Positions 32,707 through 45,260 of a stretch of 64,000 bases of DNA are shown one piece after another. This stretch comes from Phlebopus portentosus (lineage: Eukaryota > Basidiomycota > Agaricomycetes > Boletales > Boletinellaceae): the NCBI GenBank assembly GCA_037892935.1, contig JAYXKI010000001.1, positions 2,790,001 through 2,854,000 of the forward strand, in the 5' to 3' direction. Under the pieces are notes generated by a model. It did no database searches, was not told where the DNA came from, and worked only from the letters and a program-made list of their open reading frames with translations. Numbering within the stretch: position 1 is the first letter of the stretch; each line of letters opens with the position of its first letter. A program made the position numbers and the translations under genes.

Positions 32707-35058
32707 ATGGCAATCGATGCCAGCCCAGGTCATAATTCGTGAGTCCTTTCATTCATGGCCGCTTCGTACGTCTGACGATTCGTAGGATCGCTGACCCTTC
32801 TACTGAAACTCATAAAACTCGTCCTTCCCACAGGTCCCGCTCGAGGTCTCGTCACAGGCGCAAGGATGACAGACGTCATAGGAGTAGAAGCCACGGCCGC
32901 TCGGAAAGGTCTCATCGTGACAGAAGGAGCAGGTCTCGAGATCGTTCTCACAGAGACAGGGATCGAGGACGAGATCGTGACAATCGAGACCGCGATGTCG
33001 ACAAGGATAGAGAAAGGGAGCGCGAATTACGTCACAGAGACAGGGATAGGAATGGTCATAGGGACCGTGACAGAGATACTGACCGAGACGATATGGACCG
33101 CAGGGAGCGTCGTCGTAGACACGTCGATGATGATGCTGACCAGAAACCCTCGAAGAGAATACGTGAAGACACCATAGACACGCCTAGGACTCCGATGAGT
33201 GTGGATTCGCCTCAGAAAGATGACGGGCGTCGTCCTCGTTCGAGAGACTCTGATCGTAGGTCTATTCGTTCTGGAAGAGGTGCTCGGGACCTTCGAGATG
33301 ACTATGATAGGAGGGGCTCCCCGCGGCGAGACGGAAGCGCCAGACGTGGCCCTGACGAGCGTCCGATTCCTCCTAAAGAGGAGTCGCCATTGGGCGAGGA
33401 GGAACGTACTGTGGTCCCTCATGGTCGCTCTGGATCCCAGCCCATAGTGTTTGTCGGTTTAATTTCTAGTACCGATCACCTATTTACTTTTGTTCTATAT
33501 TAGGAGACCATCACCTTCTTATGACGATGGGCCTCAAGACCCTTATTCGGATGAACCCAAAGAGGACGACTCTGAAGCCCGGTCTGTCTTCGTTTCTCAA
33601 CTCGCTGCTCGCATGACAGCTCGCGATCTGGGATACTTTTTTGAAGATAAACTCGGAGAGAACACTGTTCTTGACTCGCGTATTGTCACCGATCGCTTAT
33701 CGAGGCGGTCGAAGGGGTAAGCACTTCTCTTTCTTGGTCTCGGTAATGAGGCATAACGTATCCGGTTTAGTATTGCATATGTCGAGTTCCGGTCCATTGA
33801 GCTCGTTGAGCAAGCCATTGCCTTGTCTGGCACAATAGTTATGGGTCTTCCTATCATGATTCAGCATACTGAAGCGGAAAGAAACAAAACTCATGCAGGT
33901 GATGGGTACGTATATGTGTGTCTCTTTCTGATTCTGTTACTGACATTACCTACAGGAGTATCAATCTTCCTCCTGGAGCTAGTGGACGCGGAGCGACGTG
34001 AGCCTCCAATCTGGCTGCCTTGCGATACTAATTAACCGCGTCTTGTTCGAATAGCCTTTATGTCGGTTCGCTGCATTTCAATCTGACAGAATCGGATATC
34101 AAACAGGTCTTTGAGCCCTTTGGAGAATTGGACTTCGTAGATCTTCACAGAGACCCAGCCACAGGTCGTAGCAAGGGCTATGCTTTTGTTCAGTATGTGC
34201 AAAAGAGTTTTCTGTCCGGCCAAAAGCTCATCAAAACAAAACGACATTAGCTATAAACGTGCTGAGGATGCAAAAATGGCATTGGAACAGATGGAAGGCT
34301 TCGAGCTTGCTGGTCGCACTGTATGTCATCTCGGCTTCTAAGCTATCAGCTTCTGACATCTGGATGCTTAGCTACGTGTGAATACTGTCCACGAGAAAGG
34401 ACAGTCGAAGATCATTACCCAGGATTCGCTAGATGAAGGAGGCGGTAAGTCGAAGTGGGACATTTTATTCGGGTATTCACGAAGGCTCATTCATATGTGC
34501 AGGTGGTAATCTGAACGCAGCGTCTCGACAAGCACTGATGCAGAAACTTGCTAGAATTGATTCAGCTCCTACCATCCAGCAGCAAGTGTATGTGTTCTTT
34601 TTTAGCCAGTATTTATCGCCTTCGCTGATGCGAACTTCCATCAGCATGAAACCAGCCATATCACAACCTATGACGTCAAAGTCAGTTCTTTTGAAGAACA
34701 TGTTCAATCCGGAAGAGTAATTTGCATAATATATCATTATGCGCTACGCTCACATTATTTTTTGCAGAGAAATTGAGCCAAACTGGGACAAGGAACTCGC
34801 TGAAGATGTCAAAGGAGAATGCCAGGCTAAATATGGCGGAGTACAACACATCAAAGTCGAGAAAGATTCTGAGGTGAGTACTGTGTCGTAGCAGGATGCG
34901 AGAGACTCATCGGAAGTTTACAGGGCGAAATCTACGTTCAGTTTGATGGTGTCGACTCGGCTAAAAAGGCTATTGAAAGTCTCAACGGTCGTTGGTTCGG
35001 TGGACGGAAGATCAGCGCAACGTTCATCTCAGACGCAATCATGCAGGCTCATCGGTGA
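32707..35058 (+). CDS. RNA splicing factor, Rsd1/RBM39 (CC1-like) family
   Basis: This nuclear SR-like splicing factor has an N-terminal Arg/Ser/Asp repeat domain and RRMs. ATG 32707 gives MAIDASPGHNS, followed by a long RS/RD region (exon about 32787-33451). The first RRM carries SVFVSQLAARMTARDLGYFF and IAYVEFRSIELVEQAIALSG. The second RRM has LYVGSLHFNLTESDIKQVF (RNP2) and GRSKGYAFVQY (RNP1). Then come the linker LNAASRQALMQKLARID and the C-terminal UHM-type RRM, with SVLLKNMFNPEEE, GEIYVQFDGVDSAKKAI and LNGRWFGGRKISATFI. This order matches RBM39/CAPER. About nine exons. In mammals this family recognises U2AF partners; fungal function is inferred. Confidence 0.9.
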
Positions 35059-35650
35059 CGACGTATAGAATTCGATTCTCAACCTCGAAAATCAGTTTTA
35101 CAAGTTTCCTCTGTCTAGGAATGCCAAATATTGCCGAAAAGTTAGGTGGTTTTCTGAGCATATGCGTATCATCTCTTTTTCTCCCGTCTGCACTTATCGG
35201 ACGCTTCGAAGGGATAATGTCGAGTTTACGATTACAGATTTGTCGTCCCTTCATGATGATTCTTTCGCTGGCATGCAAGTATAGGCATGTATCCTGCGTG
35301 GAGTCGGCTTATTAATTCCTTCTGTCTTCAGATCTTGCTCCAAATATTATATAGAAAAAAGAGGTAGCCTTTTGTCCCGTATTATTATGATGACCGTGCA
35401 ATCGATCTTGACAGGTTTGAACCGCTTATTGCCCTCTAGGCTATAGCATATCGATATGATGTTGCCGAGCCGTAAGTCTATCCAATAATGAATTCCGACT
35501 ACTGCAAACGTATCGTCTGGCAAGACTTTCTAGACAGGGTCCTACAGCTACCATAACATGATGGTAGTGTAACAGAAATATCAGATTCAGTAAGATATCT
35601 GATAGTGAATTGGCCTGTATCAAGTGTTTCTAGTTAAGGGATAAAACGTA
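35059..35650. other. Intergenic region between convergent genes
   Basis: This 590-bp A/T-rich spacer holds the 3' ends of the splicing factor and the thioesterase gene. No gene or RNA is recognised. Confidence 0.45.
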
Positions 35651-37072
35651 TCAGAGCTTAGGTTTCGTCGCTTGCAGTCCCTCAGGTCCCGCAATGCCCG
35701 AGCGTATCACACCCTCTTGCGTCGTAATCGCCACCAACGTCCCATCAACGGCGTACATCTGACGAGAAATTTGATATCTATACGAGGTGCAACTATAAAC
35801 AAAATGAATTGACGCACCTGTCCTTGAACTACTCCTCGACCAGAACCCGTCCGTGGTGATTTGATCTATGAAACGTGAGACAATGCAGGTGATGACAAGA
35901 ACGACTCTTGCTCACGACATATAGGATCCAATCCGAGCAATCAAAATCATCACTGTAGGAGTAGACAGTCAGGGATAGTCAGACGAAATACCTCGTGTTA
36001 AGACTATACCTGTAGAAAAATATTGAATGATCAAGGGATGACTGCGATAAGAAATTTTAAGTATGGAATCAATGCATCACGAAGAGTGGCATAACATACC
36101 GACATGCTGAGAGCGTTTGATCCTTCCCCGAACGTTCTAAGTCCTAGTGTCCTAGCTCCAACGCCAATACTAGCAACTAAATTGAAGAACAGTTCAGATG
36201 GCCGGACATAAAATCGATAACTCACAATGCAACATCCGACATGTAACCAAGAATGCATTTCTGGTACGCAGGTTCGTACTTCGGAATACTTCGCGCCCTC
36301 ATGTAATGCATAAACATGATTGTCCCGTCTCCTGCCTCTCGCTCTATCTGTATCGTGCATTCTATAGGGCTCTTTCGTCGTTCCTATAGTTATACACTCA
36401 GAAAGGCAAATCTTCCTGATACCGACGGAAAACCGAGCTTTACTGACACGAAGGATATGGTCAAGAATCTCCTTCGCTCTATCGCTCGTCGTATCCAAGT
36501 TACGCATTCGTCGATAGAAATCATAATCAATCTCGACTTCGTTCGGCTTGGGTATAATTGATGGGACGTCCCACTGATGGAAGGGATGCTCCGGTTCTGG
36601 CTTGTGGAACGAGCACATCAGAATGAAGACGGTGTTGCCCTTTTGAACGGCTTTGACGAATCGAGTAGAGTACGATCGGCCGTCTCGGAGTCTGTCGACA
36701 TAATAGAGGATAGGAAGAGCAGGAGATGCACTCAGTAGGAAATAGCACTACGGAACGTCTCATGAGACATTGGAGCAGCGCAGAAATATAGATTCTCACA
36801 TGTAGCGACTGGGATATCGAAGCCCGTGTGAGCGGACCTTGTCGGTTACATAAAAAAGGTGAAGAACTCACATGTAACCCATACACAGGATCAACACAAT
36901 TAGTAGCAGACACTAACGCCTGCGAGATGACCTGACCACCAAAAACACCTCTCGATCTAACCGGGAGCCATAGTGACTTGGAACGAAAGAGGTCCGTATC
37001 GAGCTGTTCGACGTCAAGAGAAGTTGAGATGTGCCCATGCTCGACCTGGTCGGAGGTATTAGCGTCTGCCAT
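35651..37072 (-). CDS. Acyl-CoA thioesterase II (peroxisomal TES1/ACOT8 type)
   Basis: This double-hotdog thioesterase hydrolyses acyl-CoA in peroxisomal beta-oxidation. ATG 37072 gives MADANTSDQVEHGHISTSLD, then FRSKSLWLPVRSRGVFGGQV and ISQALVSATNCVDPVYGLH. Next come FLLSASPALPILYYVDRLRD, GRSYSTRFVKAVQKGNTVFI and FHKPEPEHPFHQWDVPSIIP. The C-terminal hotdog has SWLHVGCCIV, SLDHSIFFY and KSPRTGSGRGVVQGQMY, then DGTLVAITTQEGVIR. The stop is at 35651. The last residues are KPKL, not a perfect SKL-type peroxisome signal but close to one. Several exons; their borders are approximate in the middle. Confidence 0.87.
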
Positions 37073-37322
37073 GGCATCCGTGTCTCTGAGAGGGTAGAGA
37101 GACGAGGCTGAGATTTTTCAGACCATTTATTCACGGTACGGTATCTCGCAAGTGATTGCGGTGACCGAGACTGAGACTACGGCCGGTCATGAGTCGGGCG
37201 CGTGAAGTCAATTCTGGAAACACGCATGTGATTTCTTTATTCCTTTTTCCGAATCCTCACTTCTTCGCGCGTCGTACATTCTCTTGACTCAGCCTATTAT
37301 ACAATCTGCATTACAACGCCTA

Positions 37323-38614
37323 CTAGTTCGGTAGTGCATCGCCATGAAAAGCTCGTTTCAAGGCATCTACTGCATCAGCGATGAGATCTCTTCCAGACTG
37401 CAGCACTCTGAATGGGTTCGGTAAGCCTTTGGGCGGAAGAGCCACAGCTTTGACAACTCACCCTATAGGCATATTTTGTCAGTTTCATGTGTTTCAGCAA
37501 TTTTGATTAGAGGTCAATCAAACGACTCACTGTCCATAGCCATAATCGGATGCGGAGAGCCTTTGTAGACCTTGACTTCTACATTATGACCTGCGTTCTT
37601 GATCTTCTCTGCATACGCTATCCCTTCATCTCTAAGGATGTCAAGTTCTGCGACTGCAACCCATGCATCAGGTACCCGTTTGAACGATTCTTCGGGAGCA
37701 AACATAGGTGAGTTATCCCACTTCTTCCAATCCTCCGGGTTCGGTGTGTAGTTGTTTCTGAACCAGAGCATCTTCGCAGGTGTCAAGGATGGGGTATTCT
37801 TGTTCTCTTCCCACGAAGCGTAGGATCCCGATTCTGATGCAGAGTTGTCAGCTACGGGGACTACGAGCAGCTGGAACGTCAAGGGTATCGGTGGATTGCT
37901 CAGAGCAGCCTTGTGGGTGATGATAGCAGCAAGATTACTTCCACTGGGGTGCAGTTAGAGGACGGAATTCCAACACGATCCTTGACCTACCTTGAGGATC
38001 CTCCAACGGCAACTTTGGAGATATTGACCTTGAGTTCGGATGGCCCGCGTTCCAGAACCCATCGGAATGCCTCTTCGGCATCTTCGACGGCTGCCGGGTA
38101 CGGATTCTCTGGCCCAAGCCGGTAGTCGACGGCGACGACCACACACTGTGCTTCTAACCACCAAGAGATATTGATAAGGAGTAAATTTCATCGCAAAAGG
38201 GAGTCTCGACTCACTTAGACAGATCGTGGTGCAGAAATGGTTCTCAGTGTCTATGTTCCCGAGAGTCCATCCACCTAGCATTAACGAATGAAATCCCTTC
38301 ATGGGTCATCAAAAGAGATTGAGCTTACCTCCGTGGAAGAACAAAAACACGGGCCAACCACCTTCAGGCGCGTCACTCGGATCCTCCGGCCAAAACACAC
38401 GAACAAAGAACTTGGACAAGCGAATATCCTTCACGAGTCCCACTTTCAACGGCTCAGATGCACCGGCGATAGGAGGATTTTTGCGGATCGCCGGATCCCA
38501 CGGGATCTCATGTATACCAGGCTGGCTGGCGATATTGGCGTTGTAATATGCCGCGTACTCCGGGTCGAGTCTGGGTATGATTTCTGGGTGTAAGGGGCTG
38601 ATGAGGGTGGTCAT
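37323..38614 (-). CDS. Alpha/beta hydrolase fold-3 (hormone-sensitive-lipase-type) esterase
   Basis: ATG 38614 starts MTTLISPLHPEIIPRLDPEY. The oxyanion-hole motif is VFLFFHGGGWTLGN, joined across an intron. It is followed by VVVAVDYRLGPENPYPAAVE, the usual HSL-family block. The nucleophile elbow is VAVGGSS followed by SNLAA, i.e. GxSxG across a splice. The acid is in DAWVAVAELDILRDEG, and the catalytic His in VKVYKGSPHPIMAMD. The length is about 350 residues. No signal peptide, so it is probably cytosolic. The substrate (short-chain esters, drugs or metabolites) cannot be told from the sequence. Confidence 0.87.
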
Positions 38615-38765
38615 GGCTGTAGGTCTAGTGGTATGAAAGATTGTAAAAACGACCGACGAGATAGAAGTATAGTTATTAACATTACAACGGACCGTCGGGC
38701 CGCCTAAACACAGAACATACTGATAAGAGATTTTTAAACCTTGTATGCTACGGCATTGATGCGCA

Positions 38766-40304
38766 ATGTTCCATCAAGTTGAGCAGACACGAACACCCGT
38801 CGATCTCATAGGCCTACCCTCAAAGAAAGCACTCTGCAATGAATTCATAGGCAAGCCACTAAGTAGCCTGAGAACACCAGCACTGGTCGTGGATCGAGCC
38901 GCCTTCGCGAACAATTGTGCACGCATGCTCGAGACTGCCCAAGGATGGGGTGCAAGATTTCGGACACATTTGAAGACGCACAAGGCTGGTCAAGCATGGC
39001 TCAGATTGAATCCCAAGTTCTGACTTAAGATCATCAAATAGACTGCGGAAGGGACCAAGCTACAGTTGGTCACTTCAGCCGGACAAACACATGCGGTTGT
39101 CGTGTCGACTCTAATGGAGGCCTGGCAGGTCCTCCGGTCGGGACTGGTAGCTGAAGGTGTCATCAACGATGTAGGGACTTTCTCAATGAGCTTCGACGCG
39201 AACTGACGATGCTCCAGATCCTCTATGGCATGCCAATCGCTGTGAATAAGGTCGCAGACATCGCAGCGCTGTCAGACGAGCTCGCAAAGCATAATGCAGT
39301 CTTGCGACTCCACGTAGACCATCCGGAGCAGATTGCCGCATTGGAAGCGTTTGAAAGTCAAAGGCCGGAGCCACGGACATGGTCAGTCTTTATCAAGGTG
39401 GACTGCGGAGACAAGTGAGTAAACGAAAACACCATGTTCCGGATGCTAACTAGGATTCAGGAGGGCCGGTATACCAGCAGCTTCACCAGACTTCGAAGCA
39501 TTCCTTACCAGAGTCATATCTTCTCCCGCCGTATCCATATACGGATTCTACTGCCACCAGGGAGGATCATATGCATCCACTTCGTTGGAAGAAGCCTCGG
39601 GATTCCTGTCACGCGAGCTCGAAGCAGCAAATGCAGCTGTAGGGTTAGCACTTGCGATTCTGGCAGGTTCGCCAGGCGGTACGGCCTGCATCTCGGCGCC
39701 GTTTGTCCTTTCCGTCGGCTCGACTCCTACGACGCACGCAGCGACAGCTGAGACCCGATTGAAGCTGAAGCAAGAGTTGAATGGCGTGCTAGAGTTGCAT
39801 GCTGGGAATTACCCTCTCCTAGATCTGCAACAGCTCAACACGAGCTTGATCACGCCCGACAGGATAGCGCAACGCGTGCTCGCCACAGTCGTTTCGTATT
39901 ATCCCGGACGGGGAACGAACGGAGAAGACGAAGCGCTCGTCGACGCAGGCGCCATTGCCATGTCGAAAGACCGAGGACCCATCGAGGGGTTTGGAGAAGT
40001 CATCGGAAAGAAATGGAGACTGAGCCGAGTGTCACAAGAACACGGTATCCTGACGAAAACCAGTTCCGCTTTCTTTCAGACCAACGAAGCAGATGGCGAA
40101 ACTGTGAGGATAGGAGAGCAGGTTCAGATTGTCGGCCAGCATGCGTGCTTGATTTTTGCTGGACATCCGTGGTAAGTCAGCTTCACAAAGCAGTCCAGCT
40201 CATGGTGGGGACTAATTACAGTGTCAAGGGTGTACGTTGTCGATTCAGGCAGTGGACCTGCGGATACTGTTGTGGATGTATGGGTGAACTGGAAAGGCTG
40301 GTGA
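38766..40304 (+). CDS. D-serine dehydratase / D-threonine aldolase-like PLP enzyme
   Basis: This is a fold-type III PLP and Zn-dependent enzyme like yeast DSD1, converting D-serine to pyruvate and ammonia. ATG 38766. Exon 1 has SSLRTPALVVDRAAFANNCA and FRTHLKTHK, where the KTHK lysine binds PLP. Later exons give VVVSTLMEAWQVLRSG, LYGMPIAVNKVADIAAL, FIKVDCGDKRAGIPA, YGFYCHQGGSYAS and VLELHAGNYPLLDLQQL. The C-terminal part has ATVVSYYPGRGTNGEDEALV, then SQEHG and QIVGQHACLIFAGHPW, which holds the His/Cys zinc ligands, and ends VVDVWVNWKGW. Roughly 430 residues; identity is strong. Confidence 0.9.
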
Positions 40305-40523
40305 TGTGTTCTACAAACACGAGGTATTATCCTATGAATTGTCGAAGCGTGGCTAGCGAAAGAATAAAATGTGAGAAAAGTTATGAATTTAAGAGTGTTG
40401 ACAACGAGGTGTCGGATGTGGCACGCACGCGATTGAGTAAGACGAATAGACACACACTATATACGCATCACGTCTACTCTTTTCCCTAACCACCATTCAT
40501 CTTCCAATACGCCGCCCTTCTCA

Positions 40524-41706
40524 ATGCCATTCGACGATGACGGCGGCGATGACGGCGCTAATGCGACGGAGCTCGTCGAGACCTATGGTGCGTGGCGTAC
40601 TGCTTTACTTGCTGTGTCGCTCGGTTATTCAAAACATGTCCTTGCAGACTTCTTACTCAAGTTCATAATCATCGGTCGGTTCTACCTATTCGCGAACAAA
40701 TCTAGATGGAATGCTGATTTCGGGTATAACTTAGGCGAAGCAGGCACAGGGAAATCATGTCTATTGCACCACTTCACTCATAATGCCTGTAAGCATCTCA
40801 TCTCGTGCTTGCCGTGCTTGCCGTGGGACTGCGCCTGATGTTGGATTACGTTCCAGTCAAGGCACATTCACAACATACTATCGGAGTAGAATTCTCAAGT
40901 CGGTTAATAAAACTAGGGGAGAAGAAGATCAAGCTACAGGTACGTCTCTTAATTTGCGTGACTTTGCAACCCAAGTCCCTGAGATTTTCGATAGTTGTGG
41001 GATACAGCTGGTCAGGAAAGATTCAGGTATGCATATTCATAATCGGATAGACAGTGTTACGCAAGACTCATCCAAATGCCAGATCAGTCACTCGAAGTTA
41101 TTATCGGGGAGCAGCAGGGGCTATTCTCGTCTTCGACATCACGGAGTAAGTGCTCGTCCGGATGTTAGGATTCTGTCCACGAGGTGGCTGACTTTGTGCG
41201 GAATAGTCGGAATTCGTATGTGAACCTATCTCGGTGGCTAGATGATGCACGAGCCCTGGCAAGTCCAAACCTTGTCACTGTCCTGGTAGGGAACAAGTCA
41301 GATAGGGCAGAAGAGGATCGTGAGGTGTCATGGGCGGAGGCAAGCAGATGGGCGTCGCAACATGGTTCGTTCCTAAAAAATACTCTTCGGGTCTGTTGCG
41401 GAGGTAGAAGCTGATCTGTGAAACTCAGGAGTTCATTATATCGAGACGTCTTCGTTAACGGGCGAAAATGTCGAAGCTCCGTTCATGCTGGCGGCGCGAC
41501 AAATACTCCTCTCGATCGAGTCTGGAGAGTTGGATCCGGAGAAGGCGGGGAGCGGCGTCAGCTATGGTGACCGGGCCTTGAGGCGAGTGGGTAGTTCGAG
41601 TCGGTTCAGTTTTGGCAGTGGGAGTTCGACAAGCGGGAGGAGACGAAGTTCTATCAGACTGAAGCTGAGAGGCTGGATTCCGGGGACAGGAGGCCCTTGC
41701 TGTTGA
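40524..41706 (+). CDS. Rab4-like small GTPase
   Basis: This is an endosomal-recycling Rab GTPase. ATG 40524 starts an acidic leader, [20 protein letters not shown]. Small exons then give [10 protein letters not shown] joined to [14 protein letters not shown] (the P-loop, G1) and [20 protein letters not shown] (switch I). Then come [11 protein letters not shown] (G3), [30 protein letters not shown] (G4) and [17 protein letters not shown] (G5). The tail is Ser/Gly/Arg-rich and ends PGTGGPCC, a double-cysteine prenylation signal. The TIGVEF effector loop and YRGAAGA block are Rab-typical, and Rab4/Rab14-like proteins are the best fit. About eight short exons. Confidence 0.9.
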
Positions 41707-42557
41707 CTGATTGCGCGGATTGGACGGTGAACCTTGCCTGGGGCGGACGATAGGATTATGGATGGACCGGTATCCTGCCCAAGGCCAAGTATAGCATAGC
41801 TTGAGGTGGGCGGTTTACTCTCTAGCCGCTTGACGTAGATGTTTGATTTTCTTCTCAGGACGTACTGCGCAAAGGAGAGGATGATTTAATGATTTGGATC
41901 TCATAGGTTCATACCATGCACAAGACTATACCCTAGCAAGATTGAACGCACCCACTCACTATTCAATGCTATGATTTGTTTTCCCAGGGGAAATGCAGGA
42001 TTCACGCGACCGAACCGGGTCCGTGACACGGTCACTTTTCGATGCTCTTCCTTAGATCTTCCATCCATCCATCCATCCATCCATGTTCTTGTACTAACTG
42101 TTTGTTATGGATTGTACGTATACGAGGCGATCTTACTGCGGATAATATGTACGTTATGCGGCTATTGGGATGTGAGCGCACATGGACTGTTATCTCCGAG
42201 AAATAGGCAGAATACGACGCATGTGCTGCTGTGGTGAGCTGTATGTTTTGTTTTGTGGACACGCGGAGGAAGTTGCTCTCTGGGTATAGTGACACGTATG
42301 AGCTTCAATATGGACGCAGTCCTGGTCCTGGTCCGAGTGCCCCTTGAAGCTCTCCCGCGGGTTCGGTGTTCTCATCTGCCAAGTGCCAGCTCAGGTTCGC
42401 GCAATCGCAATCTACCTACTTAGTCCTGCCAGCAACTATGTATCCCAAATATCCCCCGTTGCCGTGGCACCTCCTCTCCCCTCTCCTCCCAGAGCTACTA
42501 GTACTGGCTCTACTGCTGTATCGGGACGTTTAGACGGTACATGTCCGTCGCTTGGCC
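41707..42557. other. 850-bp intergenic region
   Basis: This stretch holds the 3' end of the Rab gene and the upstream part of the mucin-like gene, with a (CCAT)6 microsatellite. No additional gene is supported. An upstream exon of the mucin-like gene could lie at 42344-42540 but has no ATG. Confidence 0.4.
42061..42084. repeat. (CCAT)6 microsatellite
   Basis: Six perfect tandem copies of CCAT lie in the intergenic region downstream of the Rab gene. Confidence 0.95.
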
Positions 42558-45092
42558 ATGACACGACAACTCGGACGCGCTAACACTCCACCTTCGGGAG
42601 ACGTGCTTAACGCGCTTGACTTGGCGTTAAAGGAAGCAGTTCTTTCTAGCGTGTCTGCTCTCAATGGAACCGCTTCAACCGTCTTGGATAGTGCTGTTTC
42701 ACCGTCAGCGTCTGCTTCCGCGACCCTGTCTGCTACGGGCTCCGAGGCTGTTTCAGCGTCCGCATCCGCTTCTGCGATAAGCGCTATTGGGTCGTCCGTC
42801 CCAGAGTCTGCGGGGTCGGCCACCTCCTCTGCTAGTGCTATTCCGCAGTCTGTGGTAGCATCCGCAACGCCCAGCGCGAGCAGCGCGCCTTCGCAAGAGG
42901 TATCATCCGCAGCGCCCACTCCGACGAGTTCAATAGCCTCTGCTGCACCTCGAAGCGCGTATGTCCATTAATATTCATTTGCTTTCATGTATGGATTATT
43001 TCTGACTTTTCTGCAGCTCCAGCTCGGATCTGGCCCTGAGCGTACCCAAGAATGCTGCGGCGGTTTCAAGCTCAAGCACTGAACCGGCTGCCACACCTGC
43101 TTCGAGCGCACCGGCTTCCAGCACGGAGAAGAGTGCTGCGAGCCTTAAAACTAACGCGCAGAGTTCACCAGCTGCCTCTCCCGCATCAGCTGCCAGCACG
43201 GAGAGCCCCAAGACTAACACTACTAGTTCATCGGAAGCAGCCGTGTCAACGACAACAACTGCTGTCCCTGCTCCGTCGAGTTCCTCGATCAGCTCGGCAG
43301 TCAAGCTAGAAACGACTTCATCGGCTGCTCCGGTGACGAGTGTTTCTACACAGGTTCAACTGTCCCCTAGTTCACAAGTACTTTCAAGCTCGTCTAATGT
43401 TGCTTCCACGCAGCGTGCGGAGACCTCGCGCACTGCAGCTGCAACGTCTTCGAACAGGAATGAACAGGTGCTTTGAGCCTGTACTCTGTATTTAAGAAAT
43501 GAATTTGACTTGTATTTTCTCAGGCGTCTTCCCCGAATAATTCACCGCAGTCAACAAATGCCGCTTCCCCACCGCAAGCGACTGGTACATCGAATCAAAC
43601 GCAAAACTTGCCGTCAAACGCAAACCTAAGAGGATCCCAGCCTTCAGCTGCCAATTCGCCCAGTCCACAAACCGCGACCAGCCTCGGAAATACTCTCCTC
43701 GGTACTAGCCCATCCTCTACTGGTAAGTGAAATAGTTAGAAGTACGCCAGGTCGGTGTTGAAGAGAAGCCATAGTACACGTCGATTCAACACTCTCAACA
43801 CCTCAGGGGGTGACAATCTCCTCAGGAGGTTCAACCTTCGTCACCACGCCTGCCGTTTTTACTAGCATCTCGGTTTCAAGTGGAAAGGATGGCACACCTC
43901 TTGCGACGTTCACTAGTGTTTTTGCCAATCCGACTACTGTTCCACAAACAGCTAACTTGAGCGACTCGTCGTAAGTCGTTCTTATTAACAGAATCAAATA
44001 ACTTATAGTAATGATGATCGGTTCAGATTCTGGGACAAGAAAGGTGTTGTTGCTGGAGTCTTCACTGCGGTGGGATTGATAATGCTGGCCTCTATTCTCG
44101 GCATAATCTACTTGTGTCGACGCCAACGCCGGGAGACAGGGCGTCCTTTCGCTAAACCTGCTCGGTTCCATCGTTTCTCCGATCCGCCTGAGATGTCGCA
44201 ACAGCCTACTACATACCAGCCAGTACGTCCACGCAGGTTCCCTATAGATGACCCGCAGCGATATCTGTTGGCACCGAGCATTACAAGCGGGCATAGCAAT
44301 GGGCACGAAGACTCTGCGATGATGCGTTCTGCTTCGCGAACTTCAAGCGATGCGCATCAACCAGGTGCTTTAGGATTAACGGGCGTCCTCGCGAACTCAT
44401 CGGGCGAGATGCAAGATTATCATGGGCCATTCAGCGATTACCATCGGTATATCTCCACGGGTGATACTCGGCTGAGTACCCCGCCCGGGGAAACAGTTGG
44501 TATGGCAGCCACAACTGACTTTTCGCCGAAAGAGTCTAAGCCTGAACGAGAAGCGGAATCAGGTCCGGCGGCGGCGGCGGCTGAGAGACGCAGTGCACCT
44601 TCTCCAGCACCTTCGAGTCCTTCGATTTATCCGCCTTCGTTGCCTGCTGTGCCCGAGACGGATGAAGATGACTATTTGTTCTATGAGCGCGAGACGAAGC
44701 GGGGTAGGCCGGAGTCGCAGCTGCCTAGTCCGCCTCCCAGAGCTGTCGTCAACGATGCGCCAGACCCGCGCAATCCGTTCTCAAGTCCACTTGACCCCGT
44801 ATACGAGTCTGCACACAAGCAAACCGTCTCGCCTCAACCACCTCGGATTGTGACGAATCAAGCATACAGACCTCTGACGCCCCCAGATTCGTCTGCAGGC
44901 CATTCACCGTCGACTCCACAATCTCCCGAACCGGGTGAATCGACGAAGCCTCTTAACGTTGCTCCGTATTCAAATACGTTCTTAGGGCGCTCCGTCTCAA
45001 TGCGGACCGAATTTTTGCCGCGACCGAAGCGAAGCCCTCTTCGATTGTCTGCTTCTGGTGCTTCGTTACACCAGAATTCCGAATTGCCCTGA
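42558..45092 (+). CDS. Ser/Thr/Ala-rich single-pass membrane protein (mucin-like, paralogue 1)
   Basis: This is probably a plasma-membrane protein with a heavily O-glycosylated outer part. From ATG 42558 a Ser/Ala/Thr-rich ectodomain runs through several exons. It ends near DGTPLATFTSVFANPTTVPQ. The next exon (from about 44028) has FWDKKGVVAGVFTAVGLIML and a hydrophobic span to IIYLCRRQRR, a single transmembrane helix with basic stop-transfer. The cytoplasmic tail, about 320 residues, is Pro/Ser-rich and ends LHQNSELP. No signal peptide is seen at the chosen start, so the true N-terminus may lie upstream. The layout recalls wall-stress sensors (Wsc/Mid2/Msb2-like), but no family domain is recognised. 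It shares the KGxVAGVF-xVGL juxtamembrane motif with the gene at 52.6-54.8 kb. Confidence 0.7.
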
Positions 45093-45260
45093 TGTATATA
45101 TGTATCATGATGAAAGAGGAATAGCTCTCCGAGGATGTAGCGGAAGAATACATGTCATGACTTCAAAAACAACATTGTATCATACTAAATAAAACATATA
45201 CATGTTCTTATCCTGACAACGCCGGGCGAGAAACTGATTACAGGCCGGGACTAATGCAAC